The position numbers were made by a program, and so were the translations under genes. Shown piece after piece: positions 57,312 to 64,000 of a stretch of DNA of 64,000 bases (within the stretch, counting starts at the first letter, position 1; every line of letters starts with the position of its first letter). This DNA comes from Xenorhabdus miraniensis (GTDB lineage Bacteria; Pseudomonadota; Gammaproteobacteria; Enterobacterales; Enterobacteriaceae), in assembly GCF_002632615.1 (NCBI RefSeq), contig NZ_NITZ01000005.1, positions 166,065 to 230,064 of the forward strand, given 5' to 3'. The notes beneath the pieces were generated by a model. It searched no databases. It was not told the DNA's origin and saw nothing but the letters and a program-made list of their open reading frames with translations.

Positions 57312-58767
57312 AAAATATTTCCTTTATGGCTCTCTGACCTTGTTTTTCCTGTTTCCCCGAACAGGGATCCCTGCATCTGAACAGGAACGATTAACTTTAT
57401 CAGGATCTGATTACAGTTTGCGAAGGGACGCCGTAGGGGAGGTTATAGGCCTGTCATTGAGCGATGCGATATGGCTTGGTTTAAGGAATAACTACGCAAT
57501 CCGCAGTGTTTATCTGGACCGTATCGCTCAGAAATTTGATTTACGGGTAGCAGAAGACCGATTCACACCAAAGCTACAGCTCAGTGGGCGTTACATTGCT
57601 GGTAAAAATCAGGATGCAAATTTTAGGAAAACCAATCTATCTCCTAAGGCTACATTACTCACTCCTCTGGGAACTCGCTTCACGCTTTCCTGGACTCGTG
57701 ATAACACTAAATCGGGGATAAACAACGTTCACAATGATGGAGCAAGTATTACTGTGATACAGCCTCTTTTGCGAGGAGCAGGTACGGATGTTAACAATGC
57801 ACCGGTCTTACTGGCCAAACTTCAGGAACAAACCAACCGGTTGAGTTTAAAAGCGACTATTTCCGATTCAATCACGCAGATTATCCTGTCATACCATGCG
57901 TTACTTCGTGCTCAGGAGCAACAATCATTATCTGCCGCTTCTCTTAAGCGTATGCGGAAATTAGTTGAAACTAACAAAGAGTTGATTGATGCCGGCAGAA
58001 TGGCTCAGACAGATATCATACAAACGCAGGCTGATCTGGCCATGCAGGAACTTTCGGCCAAAGAGGCTGAAAACAGTGTACATGCCATGAAGCTGGCATT
58101 ACTTAAGTTACTCGCTCTGAACCTCAAAACTCCCATCTATGCTACCGATACGTTAAAAGGAACCCACGTCAATCTGAATGTTGAACAATCAATTCAGAAG
58201 GCACAGGCTCAACATCCGGGTTATCTGATCCAATTACTTTCTGCAAAAGTGGCAGATATTCAATTATTGCAGGCCCGAAATAATCGGCTCTGGGATTTAT
58301 CACTGGTTGGAGGTACATCCCAGTATCGTTCATCCTCTTCTGAAACCCGAAACTGGGAAAATTATATGGGTATACAACTGGAGATTCCAATAGGTGATAT
58401 GACACAGAAACAAACGGAAGTTCAGGCCAAAGTAAATGTCCAGAAGCGGGCGTTACACTTGGAAGAGGCAAGGATAACTCTGGAACAAAGAGTCATCAAT
58501 GCCATCCGCAATACAGAATCACGCTGGCAGGAATACCAATTAGCCATAAAAGCCAGCTCACTTTCTCAAAAGAAACTCGAAATTGAACAAGAAAAATTAC
58601 AGGCAGGGCGATCCAGTAACTTTCAGGTCCTGAGTTTTGAAACCGACCTGAGAAATGCCGAAAATGCACGCCTGAATACACTCATCCAGTACCTCAATTC
58701 TCAGGCTGAGCTGGATCAAATTCTTGGCACTACACTGGAAAGCTGGGAGATAACGATCAATGAATAA
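57304..58767 (+). CDS. TolC-family outer-membrane efflux protein
   Basis: 487 residues with two OEP repeats of long amphipathic helices (e.g. LEQRVINAIRNTESRWQEYQ, with NFQVLSFETDLRNAE near the end) and a short N-terminal export signal (YGSLTLFFLFPRTGIPA). It forms the trimeric outer-membrane tunnel of the exporter. The ATG overlaps the permease stop by eight bases; the last eight bases overlap the adaptor gene. A dedicated outer-membrane component makes the system self-contained. Confidence 0.92.
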   Translation: MIKKYFLYGSLTLFFLFPRTGIPASEQERLTLSGSDYSLRRDAVGEVIGLSLSDAIWLGLRNNYAIRSVYLDRIAQKFDLRVAEDRFTPKLQLSGRYIAGKNQDANFRKTNLSPKATLLTPLGTRFTLSWTRDNTKSGINNVHNDGASITVIQPLLRGAGTDVNNAPVLLAKLQEQTNRLSLKATISDSITQIILSYHALLRAQEQQSLSAASLKRMRKLVETNKELIDAGRMAQTDIIQTQADLAMQELSAKEAENSVHAMKLALLKLLALNLKTPIYATDTLKGTHVNLNVEQSIQKAQAQHPGYLIQLLSAKVADIQLLQARNNRLWDLSLVGGTSQYRSSSSETRNWENYMGIQLEIPIGDMTQKQTEVQAKVNVQKRALHLEEARITLEQRVINAIRNTESRWQEYQLAIKASSLSQKKLEIEQEKLQAGRSSNFQVLSFETDLRNAENARLNTLIQYLNSQAELDQILGTTLESWEITINE

Positions 58768-60046
58768 ACAATCAATCCTTAAACGTTATCGATGGGCCAT
58801 AACTGGCATACTTGTAGTGGGGGTTTGTTTTTTTTCCTTTTTGTTTTCAGGGCAGTTGTCCTCAGAAAAATCGCCAGCTCAGGGATCAGTACGGTGGATT
58901 GAGGTAAAACACGGTCTTATAGAAAAACGACTAGGCTTGGTAGGCAAGCTGCAATCCGGGCGTCTTGAAACCATACCCGCCCCATTTGATGCAATTATCA
59001 AACAAGTCCTGGTTAAAGAAGGACAGCGCGTGAACACGGGTCAGACATTAGTTACGCTTGATACCCGAAAGCTTGATATTGAGCTTCGGCAAGCGCAAGT
59101 TGAGATGATAAAGGCTTCATCTGCCGTTGAACAATTGCATGACTGGGAAAACAGCCAGGAAGTCATCCGAGCCAGAAGAAATGTCGAAAATGCGAACCAT
59201 ATGGTTATGGAATTGAAAAATAATCTCGCAAAAACACAGGCTCTTTTTTCACGTGGCATCGTTCCACGAATGGAAATTGAAAATCTTGAACAGCAACTTC
59301 GCCGACAACTAACGGAATTTGCTTCAGTACAGGACGATCTTGCATCCACTCGACAAAAAGGCAGCGCTAGTAATGTACGTGTTGCAGAAATGGAGCTTCA
59401 AAATGCAACAAGCCGCTATCAGGCACTACAGGAACAATACTCCCATAAAGAAATCAAAGCGCCATTTTCTGGCGTCGTGCTTAGGGCTTCACAAGGAGAA
59501 AAGGGGAAACTCTTAACGATTCAGACAGGCGTTCGGGTCACCGAAGGGATGCCCTTACTGGAGGTGATGGACACAACACAATATCAGGTACTGGCACAGG
59601 TTGAAGAAACCGATCTCGCTAAACTTAAAGAAGGGCAGGCAGTAAAAATCAGCGGGGAGGGATTTTCTGATCATTTTCTGGATGGAGAAATTGAAGCCAT
59701 TGCTATGCAAAGTGTAAGTACGGATAAATCAGGATCGGCGATTTATTATGATGTTGTGATTAAAGTCACTTCATCCATGAAACAGGATTATCCCATCAGG
59801 CCCGGTATGAGTGCTAAAGTCAATATTGTTGTTTATCGTAATGAACAGGGCATTGTTGTACCAGAAGCAGCACTAACTCACGATAGCAACGGACAATTAA
59901 CAGTAAACTGGCGGCCGGATTTAAAACGTCAGGCCGTGTCTCGTCAGGTAACTGTTGGGGAGGCTATGCCGGAAGGTATGGAAGTCCACGGACTGGAACA
60001 GGGGTTTATCGCATTGCCTCATAATTATAAAAATACTTTTGAATAG
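58760..60046 (+). CDS. HlyD/MacA-type periplasmic adaptor
   Basis: 428 residues: N-terminal membrane anchor (WAITGILVVGVCFFSFLF), lipoyl half-motifs (PAPFDAIIKQVLVKEGQRVNTG and IKAPFSGVVLRASQGEKG), a central coiled-coil hairpin (about 110-225) that docks on the TolC partner, and beta-barrel and membrane-proximal domains (YPIRPGMSAKVNIVVYRNE). It bridges the MacB-like permease and the outer-membrane tunnel. Last gene of the operon; an imperfect hairpin follows. Confidence 0.93.
   Translation: MNKQSILKRYRWAITGILVVGVCFFSFLFSGQLSSEKSPAQGSVRWIEVKHGLIEKRLGLVGKLQSGRLETIPAPFDAIIKQVLVKEGQRVNTGQTLVTLDTRKLDIELRQAQVEMIKASSAVEQLHDWENSQEVIRARRNVENANHMVMELKNNLAKTQALFSRGIVPRMEIENLEQQLRRQLTEFASVQDDLASTRQKGSASNVRVAEMELQNATSRYQALQEQYSHKEIKAPFSGVVLRASQGEKGKLLTIQTGVRVTEGMPLLEVMDTTQYQVLAQVEETDLAKLKEGQAVKISGEGFSDHFLDGEIEAIAMQSVSTDKSGSAIYYDVVIKVTSSMKQDYPIRPGMSAKVNIVVYRNEQGIVVPEAALTHDSNGQLTVNWRPDLKRQAVSRQVTVGEAMPEGMEVHGLEQGFIALPHNYKNTFE
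59654..59661 (+). other. KOPS motif pointing to dif
   Basis: GGGGAGGG on the plus strand within the adaptor gene, about 3.3 kb left of dif and oriented toward it. Confidence 0.5.
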
Positions 60047-60057
60047 CATTCATCGAA

Positions 60058-60090
60058 CTTCCCACTCTAAAAGAGTAAGGAGTGGGGAAG
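60058..60090. terminator. Hairpin at the end of the ABC export operon
   Basis: CTTCCCACTC pairs with GAGTGGGGAAG (one bulged base). There is no T-run on the plus strand, so termination efficiency is uncertain; the convergent oxidase gene ends 25 bases further on. Confidence 0.5.
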
Positions 60091-60114
60091 TATCTATATA
60101 TCCCTCACTTTTTT

Positions 60115-61212
60115 CTAATGGCAACTATCAGAAGCAAAGCGTGTTAGCCGGTATGGGCTTAGCGCTGCCTGTTCTGTATCATTTATTATTTCTTCCTGTG
60201 CCAGCCGACATATCAGTGGCGCAAGTGTAATTGCCGAATGCATACTGATCATATATAAGCCACGATAATCAGCGACTTTTCCGACGATGGGCATTTCATC
60301 TTCAGGCATCGGACGCAGGCCAACAGAAGCATCCGCCAGGCACAGACTATCACTGCCTATAAAGGCTCTTTTTATGACAGGTAAGATATTTTTTGCGATA
60401 CATGTGGCACTGTGTTCAGGGCGGTCACTTAAATAATCTTCCGCTGCAAGCAGAGTCGTTCCTGATATAGGACGCACTTCCATATCAGGAGTTGAGATAA
60501 TGTGGTGCACAAAAGGGGCTACAGCCTGATGTTGATACTGCACGATGACAGAAGGAGATGCAGATAAGGGGAGTTTTTCACCCAATTTTTCCATCAGAGA
60601 AATTGTACCGACACCGGCAGTGAGCACAACCTGATCAGCACAGATAACCCCTTGCGATGTAGTCACTCCGAGGATTTGTTTGCCATTATGGTTAATGGTA
60701 GCCACTTCCGTTTCCGGCCGATAGGTGACGCCGTTGTTCAAGGCTTCCTGCAAAAGCACTTGTGTTGCGTGAAGAGGATCAACGGCACCTTCTTGCGTTG
60801 CAAAAGCAGCAAGCTCCGGGAGAGCTGTAAGTTGTGGTTCCAGTGCCTGAAGTTCGGCTTTTGTTAACGCTTTGATATTAAAACCAGATTCACTATGAAC
60901 ATTAATAAATTCACGGGTTGCAGATTCAGTTTCCTGCCAACTGATAGCGCCTGACCAATTTACGTTCAGTTTTCCGTTTGTCTGTTTATCGAGATGATGC
61001 CACTCATTGAGTGCCTGTTTCCTGAGTTTACTGTAAGCATCCGATCTACCATAAGAAACATTGAGCCATGCAAAGGCTTGTTTAGTCACTCCGTTACCCG
61101 CCTGCTCTTTATCAATAAGGATAATTTCTCCCTTATAGTGGTTGGATAAACACCATGCCAGTATTGTGCCCACAAAGCCTGCACCAACAATAATAATTTT
61201 ATTATTTTTCAT
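60115..61212 (-). CDS. FAD-dependent amino-acid oxidase/dehydrogenase (DadA/ThiO-like)
   Basis: 365 residues of the DAO superfamily. The N-terminal dinucleotide-binding motif is IIIVGAGFVGTILAWCLS (GxGxxG, here GAGFVG), followed by LIDKEQAGNGVTKQAFAWLN, and the C-terminal block is GLRPMPEDEMPIVGKV (substrate/FAD contact). Family members oxidise glycine, sarcosine, D-amino acids or similar amines; the substrate is unknown. It is convergent with the ABC export operon and has no partner gene. Confidence 0.85.
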   Translation of the reverse strand: MKNNKIIIVGAGFVGTILAWCLSNHYKGEIILIDKEQAGNGVTKQAFAWLNVSYGRSDAYSKLRKQALNEWHHLDKQTNGKLNVNWSGAISWQETESATREFINVHSESGFNIKALTKAELQALEPQLTALPELAAFATQEGAVDPLHATQVLLQEALNNGVTYRPETEVATINHNGKQILGVTTSQGVICADQVVLTAGVGTISLMEKLGEKLPLSASPSVIVQYQHQAVAPFVHHIISTPDMEVRPISGTTLLAAEDYLSDRPEHSATCIAKNILPVIKRAFIGSDSLCLADASVGLRPMPEDEMPIVGKVADYRGLYMISMHSAITLAPLICRLAQEEIINDTEQAALSPYRLTRFASDSCH

Positions 61213-61458
61213 ATGGTTAATAGCTCATCTCCCAAGATCCATAATGTTAGTGAAAATGATTTGTGTCAGGTGGTACAGGTTTGTAAAGTTAACGGGAAAT
61301 TTATGTTGTGCATTAAAAGATAAGTATATATAAAATCCTACAACATCTCAGTTCATTGTTCGGATTGTTGTACCTCACCATGAAGTACTGGCAATATCAG
61401 AAAAAAATTGGATCCTATTATTCAAAAAACGAATAAAAGAAAAACATGGTAATTGCTT

Positions 61459-62223
61459 ATGTACATTCCTTCCGAAGCAGATAAGGCGTTGCTGGTTATC
61501 CAGAAGCGATTAGCGGAATCGCTGGTAGCTATCTACCTTCATGGTTCGGCTGTGGTTGGTGGTCTTCGTCCCCTCAGTGACGTAGATTTGCTTGTGGTCA
61601 TTGACCAGCCGATGACGTCAGAGGTTAGGAAATGTCTTACTGCCGATTTAATGAAGATATCAGGTCGGTATCCTTCTGATCCTGATGGACGTCGCCCTGT
61701 TGAATTGATTGTTTTCTTGCATGCCGATCTCGCTGCATCGCTTTATCCTGCCCGGAGCGAATTCATTTACGGCGAGTGGCTGCGTCATGAATATGAAATG
61801 GGAGAAATTCCCAAACCTGTTTGTGATCCAGAACTGACTTTGGTGTTGGCTCAATCACGACAGGAAGCGATACCACTGGTCGGCCCTAACGCAAGCAGTC
61901 TTTTGCCCACTATTTCAAGATCGAACATTCGTCGGGCTATTAAAGATGTCCTGCCAAATTTAATTGGCACATTACAGGGAGATGAACGCAATGTTTTGTT
62001 AACACTGGCGCGTATGTGGCGAACATTAGTTACTGGAGAATTTGTTTCTAAGGATGTTGCTGCTGATTGGGCGGCTGCTCGCCTTCCAGTCATACAGGCC
62101 ACAGTTTTAACCGATGCGCTGGAAACCTATTTGAAAGGATGTGAAGAAGATTGGCGAAATCGCCAGCAAGAACTTCAGATCACGGTAAGTTCATTGCACG
62201 ATTGTGTGTTAATGAATCTATGA
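61459..62223 (+). CDS. AadA-like aminoglycoside nucleotidyltransferase
   Basis: 254 residues. The nucleotidyltransferase core is IYLHGSAVVGGLRPLSDVDLLVV (GSA/DxD motif), with downstream blocks GRRPVELIVFLHADL, FIYGEWLRHEYEMG, GDERNVLLTLARMWRTLVTGEF and DVAADWAAARLP that are all characteristic of AadA ANT(3'')/ANT(9) enzymes, which adenylylate streptomycin and spectinomycin. There are no integron or transposon borders, so it looks chromosomal and resident. The ATG at 61459 is chosen over an in-frame TTG. Activity is not established. Confidence 0.85.
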   Translation: MYIPSEADKALLVIQKRLAESLVAIYLHGSAVVGGLRPLSDVDLLVVIDQPMTSEVRKCLTADLMKISGRYPSDPDGRRPVELIVFLHADLAASLYPARSEFIYGEWLRHEYEMGEIPKPVCDPELTLVLAQSRQEAIPLVGPNASSLLPTISRSNIRRAIKDVLPNLIGTLQGDERNVLLTLARMWRTLVTGEFVSKDVAADWAAARLPVIQATVLTDALETYLKGCEEDWRNRQQELQITVSSLHDCVLMNL

Positions 62224-62341
62224 TACTCCCACCATGTTTGATGTTTTGTTTGAATCAGGATGCCATAACAGTTTGATTATTTTCAAAATCGTGGGAATAT
62301 CTTTGATATATCTAATAATATGAAATTGAGAGGGTTTTGTT

Positions 62342-62797
62342 ATGTCTATATGGGTAGATGCTGATGCCTGTCCTAAGGTTATAAAAGAAATATTATATCG
62401 TGCAGCTGAACGTGAAAAGGTACGAGTCACATTCGTGGCAAATCAACGACTAAGTGTACCTGCATCCGCCTTTTTACGTACGTTACAAGTCCCTGCGGGG
62501 TTTGATGTCGCTGACAATCAAATTGTTCGTTGCTCAGAAATCGGGGATTTAGTGATTACAGCAGATATTCCTCTTGCTGCTGAAGTGATCGAAAAAGGTG
62601 CAATAGCACTCAATCCACGCGGTGAACGTTATAGTGAAGCGACAATACGTGAACGCCTAGTTATGCGTGATTTTATGGATACGATGCGAGCGAGTGGAGT
62701 CCAAACGGGAGGGCCTGCTACTTTAAACCAACATGATCGCCAGCGGTTCGCAAATGAACTAGATAAGTGGTTATTACAACAAAAAAAAGCATCTTGA
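62342..62797 (+). CDS. yaiI: UPF0178/DUF188 family protein YaiI
   Basis: 151 residues matching enterobacterial Yai[22 protein letters not shown] with the conserved Asp pair, [50 protein letters not shown] blocks and [21 protein letters not shown]. The fold is PIN-like, suggesting nuclease ancestry, but the function is not known. A GAGAGGG ribosome-binding site is present. Confidence 0.93.
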   Translation: MSIWVDADACPKVIKEILYRAAEREKVRVTFVANQRLSVPASAFLRTLQVPAGFDVADNQIVRCSEIGDLVITADIPLAAEVIEKGAIALNPRGERYSEATIRERLVMRDFMDTMRASGVQTGGPATLNQHDRQRFANELDKWLLQQKKAS

Positions 62798-62936
62798 AAA
62801 GAAATGTGACTATTCTTTGAATAAAAAGACGATTGTTATTAAAAGGATTACAGTTTCGGAAAAAAGCTAAGCAGGGTACAAGAAGCTAATTGACTGAAAA
62901 AGCCTATCTTATGATAATTATCGTAAATTCTGCGTT

Positions 62937-62964
62937 ATTTAACATAATATAGATTATGCGAACC
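62937..62964 (-). other. dif: Chromosome dimer-resolution site dif
   Basis: Read on the minus strand: XerC arm GGTTCGCATAA, central region TCTATA, XerD arm TTATGTTAAAT. The E. coli dif site is GGTGCGCATAA, TGTATA, TTATGTTAAAT, so the XerD arm is identical, the XerC arm differs by one base and the centre by one base. XerC and XerD recombine this 28-bp site under FtsK control to resolve chromosome dimers. It lies in the non-coding 62798-63101 spacer between yaiI and the NUDIX gene. Confidence 0.93.
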
Positions 62965-63101
62965 TAGATTGTAATAGCAAAGTTGTATGTTGTCAGGTGA
63001 ATTGTTCAGTACGACAAAGTGCTCCCAGCGTTCACTGAATGGTGACGATATGCTGGAAGCGCTGAAGACCTTGCAGACGCGCTCAAATGAAATATTTGAG
63101 G

Positions 63102-63587
63102 TCAATCCTCAAAAATTATAATGGATTGCTGTTCCAGATCATCAAATACAAACGCAGATATTATCCTTGTAATATCAGAAGGATATATTATTTCTTGTGT
63201 TTGGAGCAGCTCTTTAAGCCCCCACCAATGGTGGCGATGGATAACTGATTTTTCGTTATCAGTCCACCCACTGGTGTTGATCTCGTCTTCATCGGGTAAT
63301 ACTATAAAAAAACGCTCTTTTGCCAGAACTGTTTCTCCACTGGGGAGCATCATTTCGAAAGTTCTCTGCGCAACATATTTCCCGACATCATCCCGAATAA
63401 TGCCAGTTTCTTCTTTCAGCTCTCTGACAGCAGCCTGTTCAAAAGACTCACCATGTTCAACACCGCCACCTGGGGTAGCCCAGTAAGACTTACCTGCCAA
63501 CGCATCGTTTGTGTGTACAAAACGAAACAACAACACTTGCCTGGACGGGTTGACGATAAGTAACCTGGCTGAACACCGAATACGCAT
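63102..63587 (-). CDS. NUDIX hydrolase
   Basis: 161 residues with a complete Nudix box: GGGVEHGESFEQAAVRELKE followed by ETGI, fitting Gx5Ex5(U)xREx2EExGU with the metal-binding REL(K)EE. TPGGG precedes it. Nudix enzymes hydrolyse nucleoside diphosphates linked to another moiety, often as house-cleaning; the C-terminal HHWWGLKEL segment is seen in several 8-oxo-dGTPase-like members, but the substrate is unknown. It lies 138 bases from dif. Confidence 0.9.
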   Translation of the reverse strand: MRIRCSARLLIVNPSRQVLLFRFVHTNDALAGKSYWATPGGGVEHGESFEQAAVRELKEETGIIRDDVGKYVAQRTFEMMLPSGETVLAKERFFIVLPDEDEINTSGWTDNEKSVIHRHHWWGLKELLQTQEIIYPSDITRIISAFVFDDLEQQSIIIFED

Positions 63588-63697
63588 ACTTTATTACCAT
63601 AGTCTAACGAAGAGAGATATACAGTTTAAACATCTACTTATGAATGTGAAGTAATATTTATCTGCATCAACCAATGATTCATTCCTGAGAGAGCTAA

Positions 63698-63747
63698 GGA
63701 CATTTCAACTTTGTTGGAAGACGGACATTTCTACTTAGCCTTGACAT
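63698..63747. mobile_element. Possible insertion-sequence end relic
   Basis: GGACATTTC occurs twice 25 bases apart (63698, 63723), each followed by a similar sequence (AACTTTG / TACTTAG), then CCTTGACA. Repeated GGACATTT motifs ending in TTGACA resemble the terminal repeats of IS21/IS481-type elements. No transposase is visible in the window. Confidence 0.35.
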
Positions 63748-63836
63748 AGTTAAAATAAACCGATTCACGCCAACTGGATTGGCGCCCTATCTACGATAGC
63801 TGTAGTTAAACACATTACTTCTGTTACCTTTTCTAG

Positions 63837-63844
63837 CCCTTCCC
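63837..63844 (-). other. KOPS motif on the far side of dif, reversed
   Basis: CCCTTCCC on the plus strand, i.e. GGGAAGGG on the minus strand, about 0.9 kb right of dif and pointing back toward it, as expected after polarity switches at dif. Confidence 0.5.
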
Positions 63845-63970
63845 GTTATCGAATTATCTTGACAACCAAGATTGCGATAATAAGTCCGATAGATATTCTA
63901 TTAAGTTGATCAGATAAACTATCTGCATTGGTGTTATAATCGTTAATCTGATGACTTTCCGACTGTTCTT

Positions 63971-64000
63971 ATGAAATCGAATATCACGCTGTCTGAACCT
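63971..64000 (+). CDS. Possible gene start cut by the window edge
   Basis: An ATG at 63971 opens a frame (MKSNITLSEP) that runs off the right edge. TATAAT occurs about 35 bases upstream. There is too little sequence to identify it. Confidence 0.3.
   Translation, partial: MKSNITLSEP

Overview
The window looks like the replication-terminus region of a Photorhabdus or Xenorhabdus chromosome (Gammaproteobacteria, Morganellaceae). The housekeeping genes (uspE, fnr, the dgo operon, mdaB, yaiI) are close to their enterobacterial counterparts. Around them lie a large NRPS gene, secreted proteases, many small exporter/regulator cassettes and several decayed insertion sequences, a mix typical of these insect-pathogenic symbionts. 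The genus is inferred from gene content; no species call is possible by eye.

Layout. 1-5.9 kb: 3' part of an NRPS gene (A-T-C/E-A-T-TE), followed by a terminator. 6.3-9.2 kb: a Ham1-like protein, a small P-loop kinase, a serine-recombinase relic and a tyrosine recombinase. 9.3-15.6 kb: EamA exporter, uspE-fnr, an orphan DmsC-like membrane anchor and a tyrosine-decarboxylase-type enzyme. 15.8-23.1 kb: methyltransferase/LysE pair, IS982 and IS110 relics, a LysR-MFS-DUF4440 cassette with a frameshift at an 8-bp tandem repeat, and a second MFS pump. 23.4-28.1 kb: a secreted trypsin-like protease and a subtilisin-type autotransporter. 28.8-34.6 kb: divergent XRE/MFS and EamA/MarR cassettes with clear inverted-repeat operators, plus a near-consensus LexA box that precedes no annotated gene. 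34.8-41.4 kb: a TonB-dependent copper receptor with DUF2946, then LysR + aminotransferase + semialdehyde dehydrogenase for beta-alanine-type catabolism. 41.6-47.5 kb: ASCH protein, a metzincin-like protease with three repeated N-terminal domains, a pntB 3' relic, GrpB, old yellow enzyme, alpha/beta hydrolase and a LysR relic. 47.6-51.6 kb: dgoKADT without dgoR. 52-55 kb: DUF1801, mdaB/LysR and two paralogous small secreted proteins. 55.4-60 kb: a complete four-gene ABC tripartite export operon. 60-64 kb: FAD oxidoreductase, AadA-like nucleotidyltransferase, yaiI, the chromosome dimer-resolution site dif and a NUDIX hydrolase.

The dif site at 62937-62964 anchors the window. Four GGGNAGGG motifs (FtsK KOPS) found left of it point right, and the one found right of it points left, as expected when FtsK translocation converges on dif. 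The terminus position fits the density of accessory cassettes, relics and recombinase genes.

The best candidates for something undescribed are: (i) the LexA-box / 20-codon ORF / hairpin unit at 32.36-32.45 kb, which looks like an SOS-induced small gene; (ii) the metzincin-like protease with three beta-type repeats; (iii) the duplicated promoter-plus-gene unit for small cysteine-containing secreted proteins, divergent from the dedicated ABC export operon.
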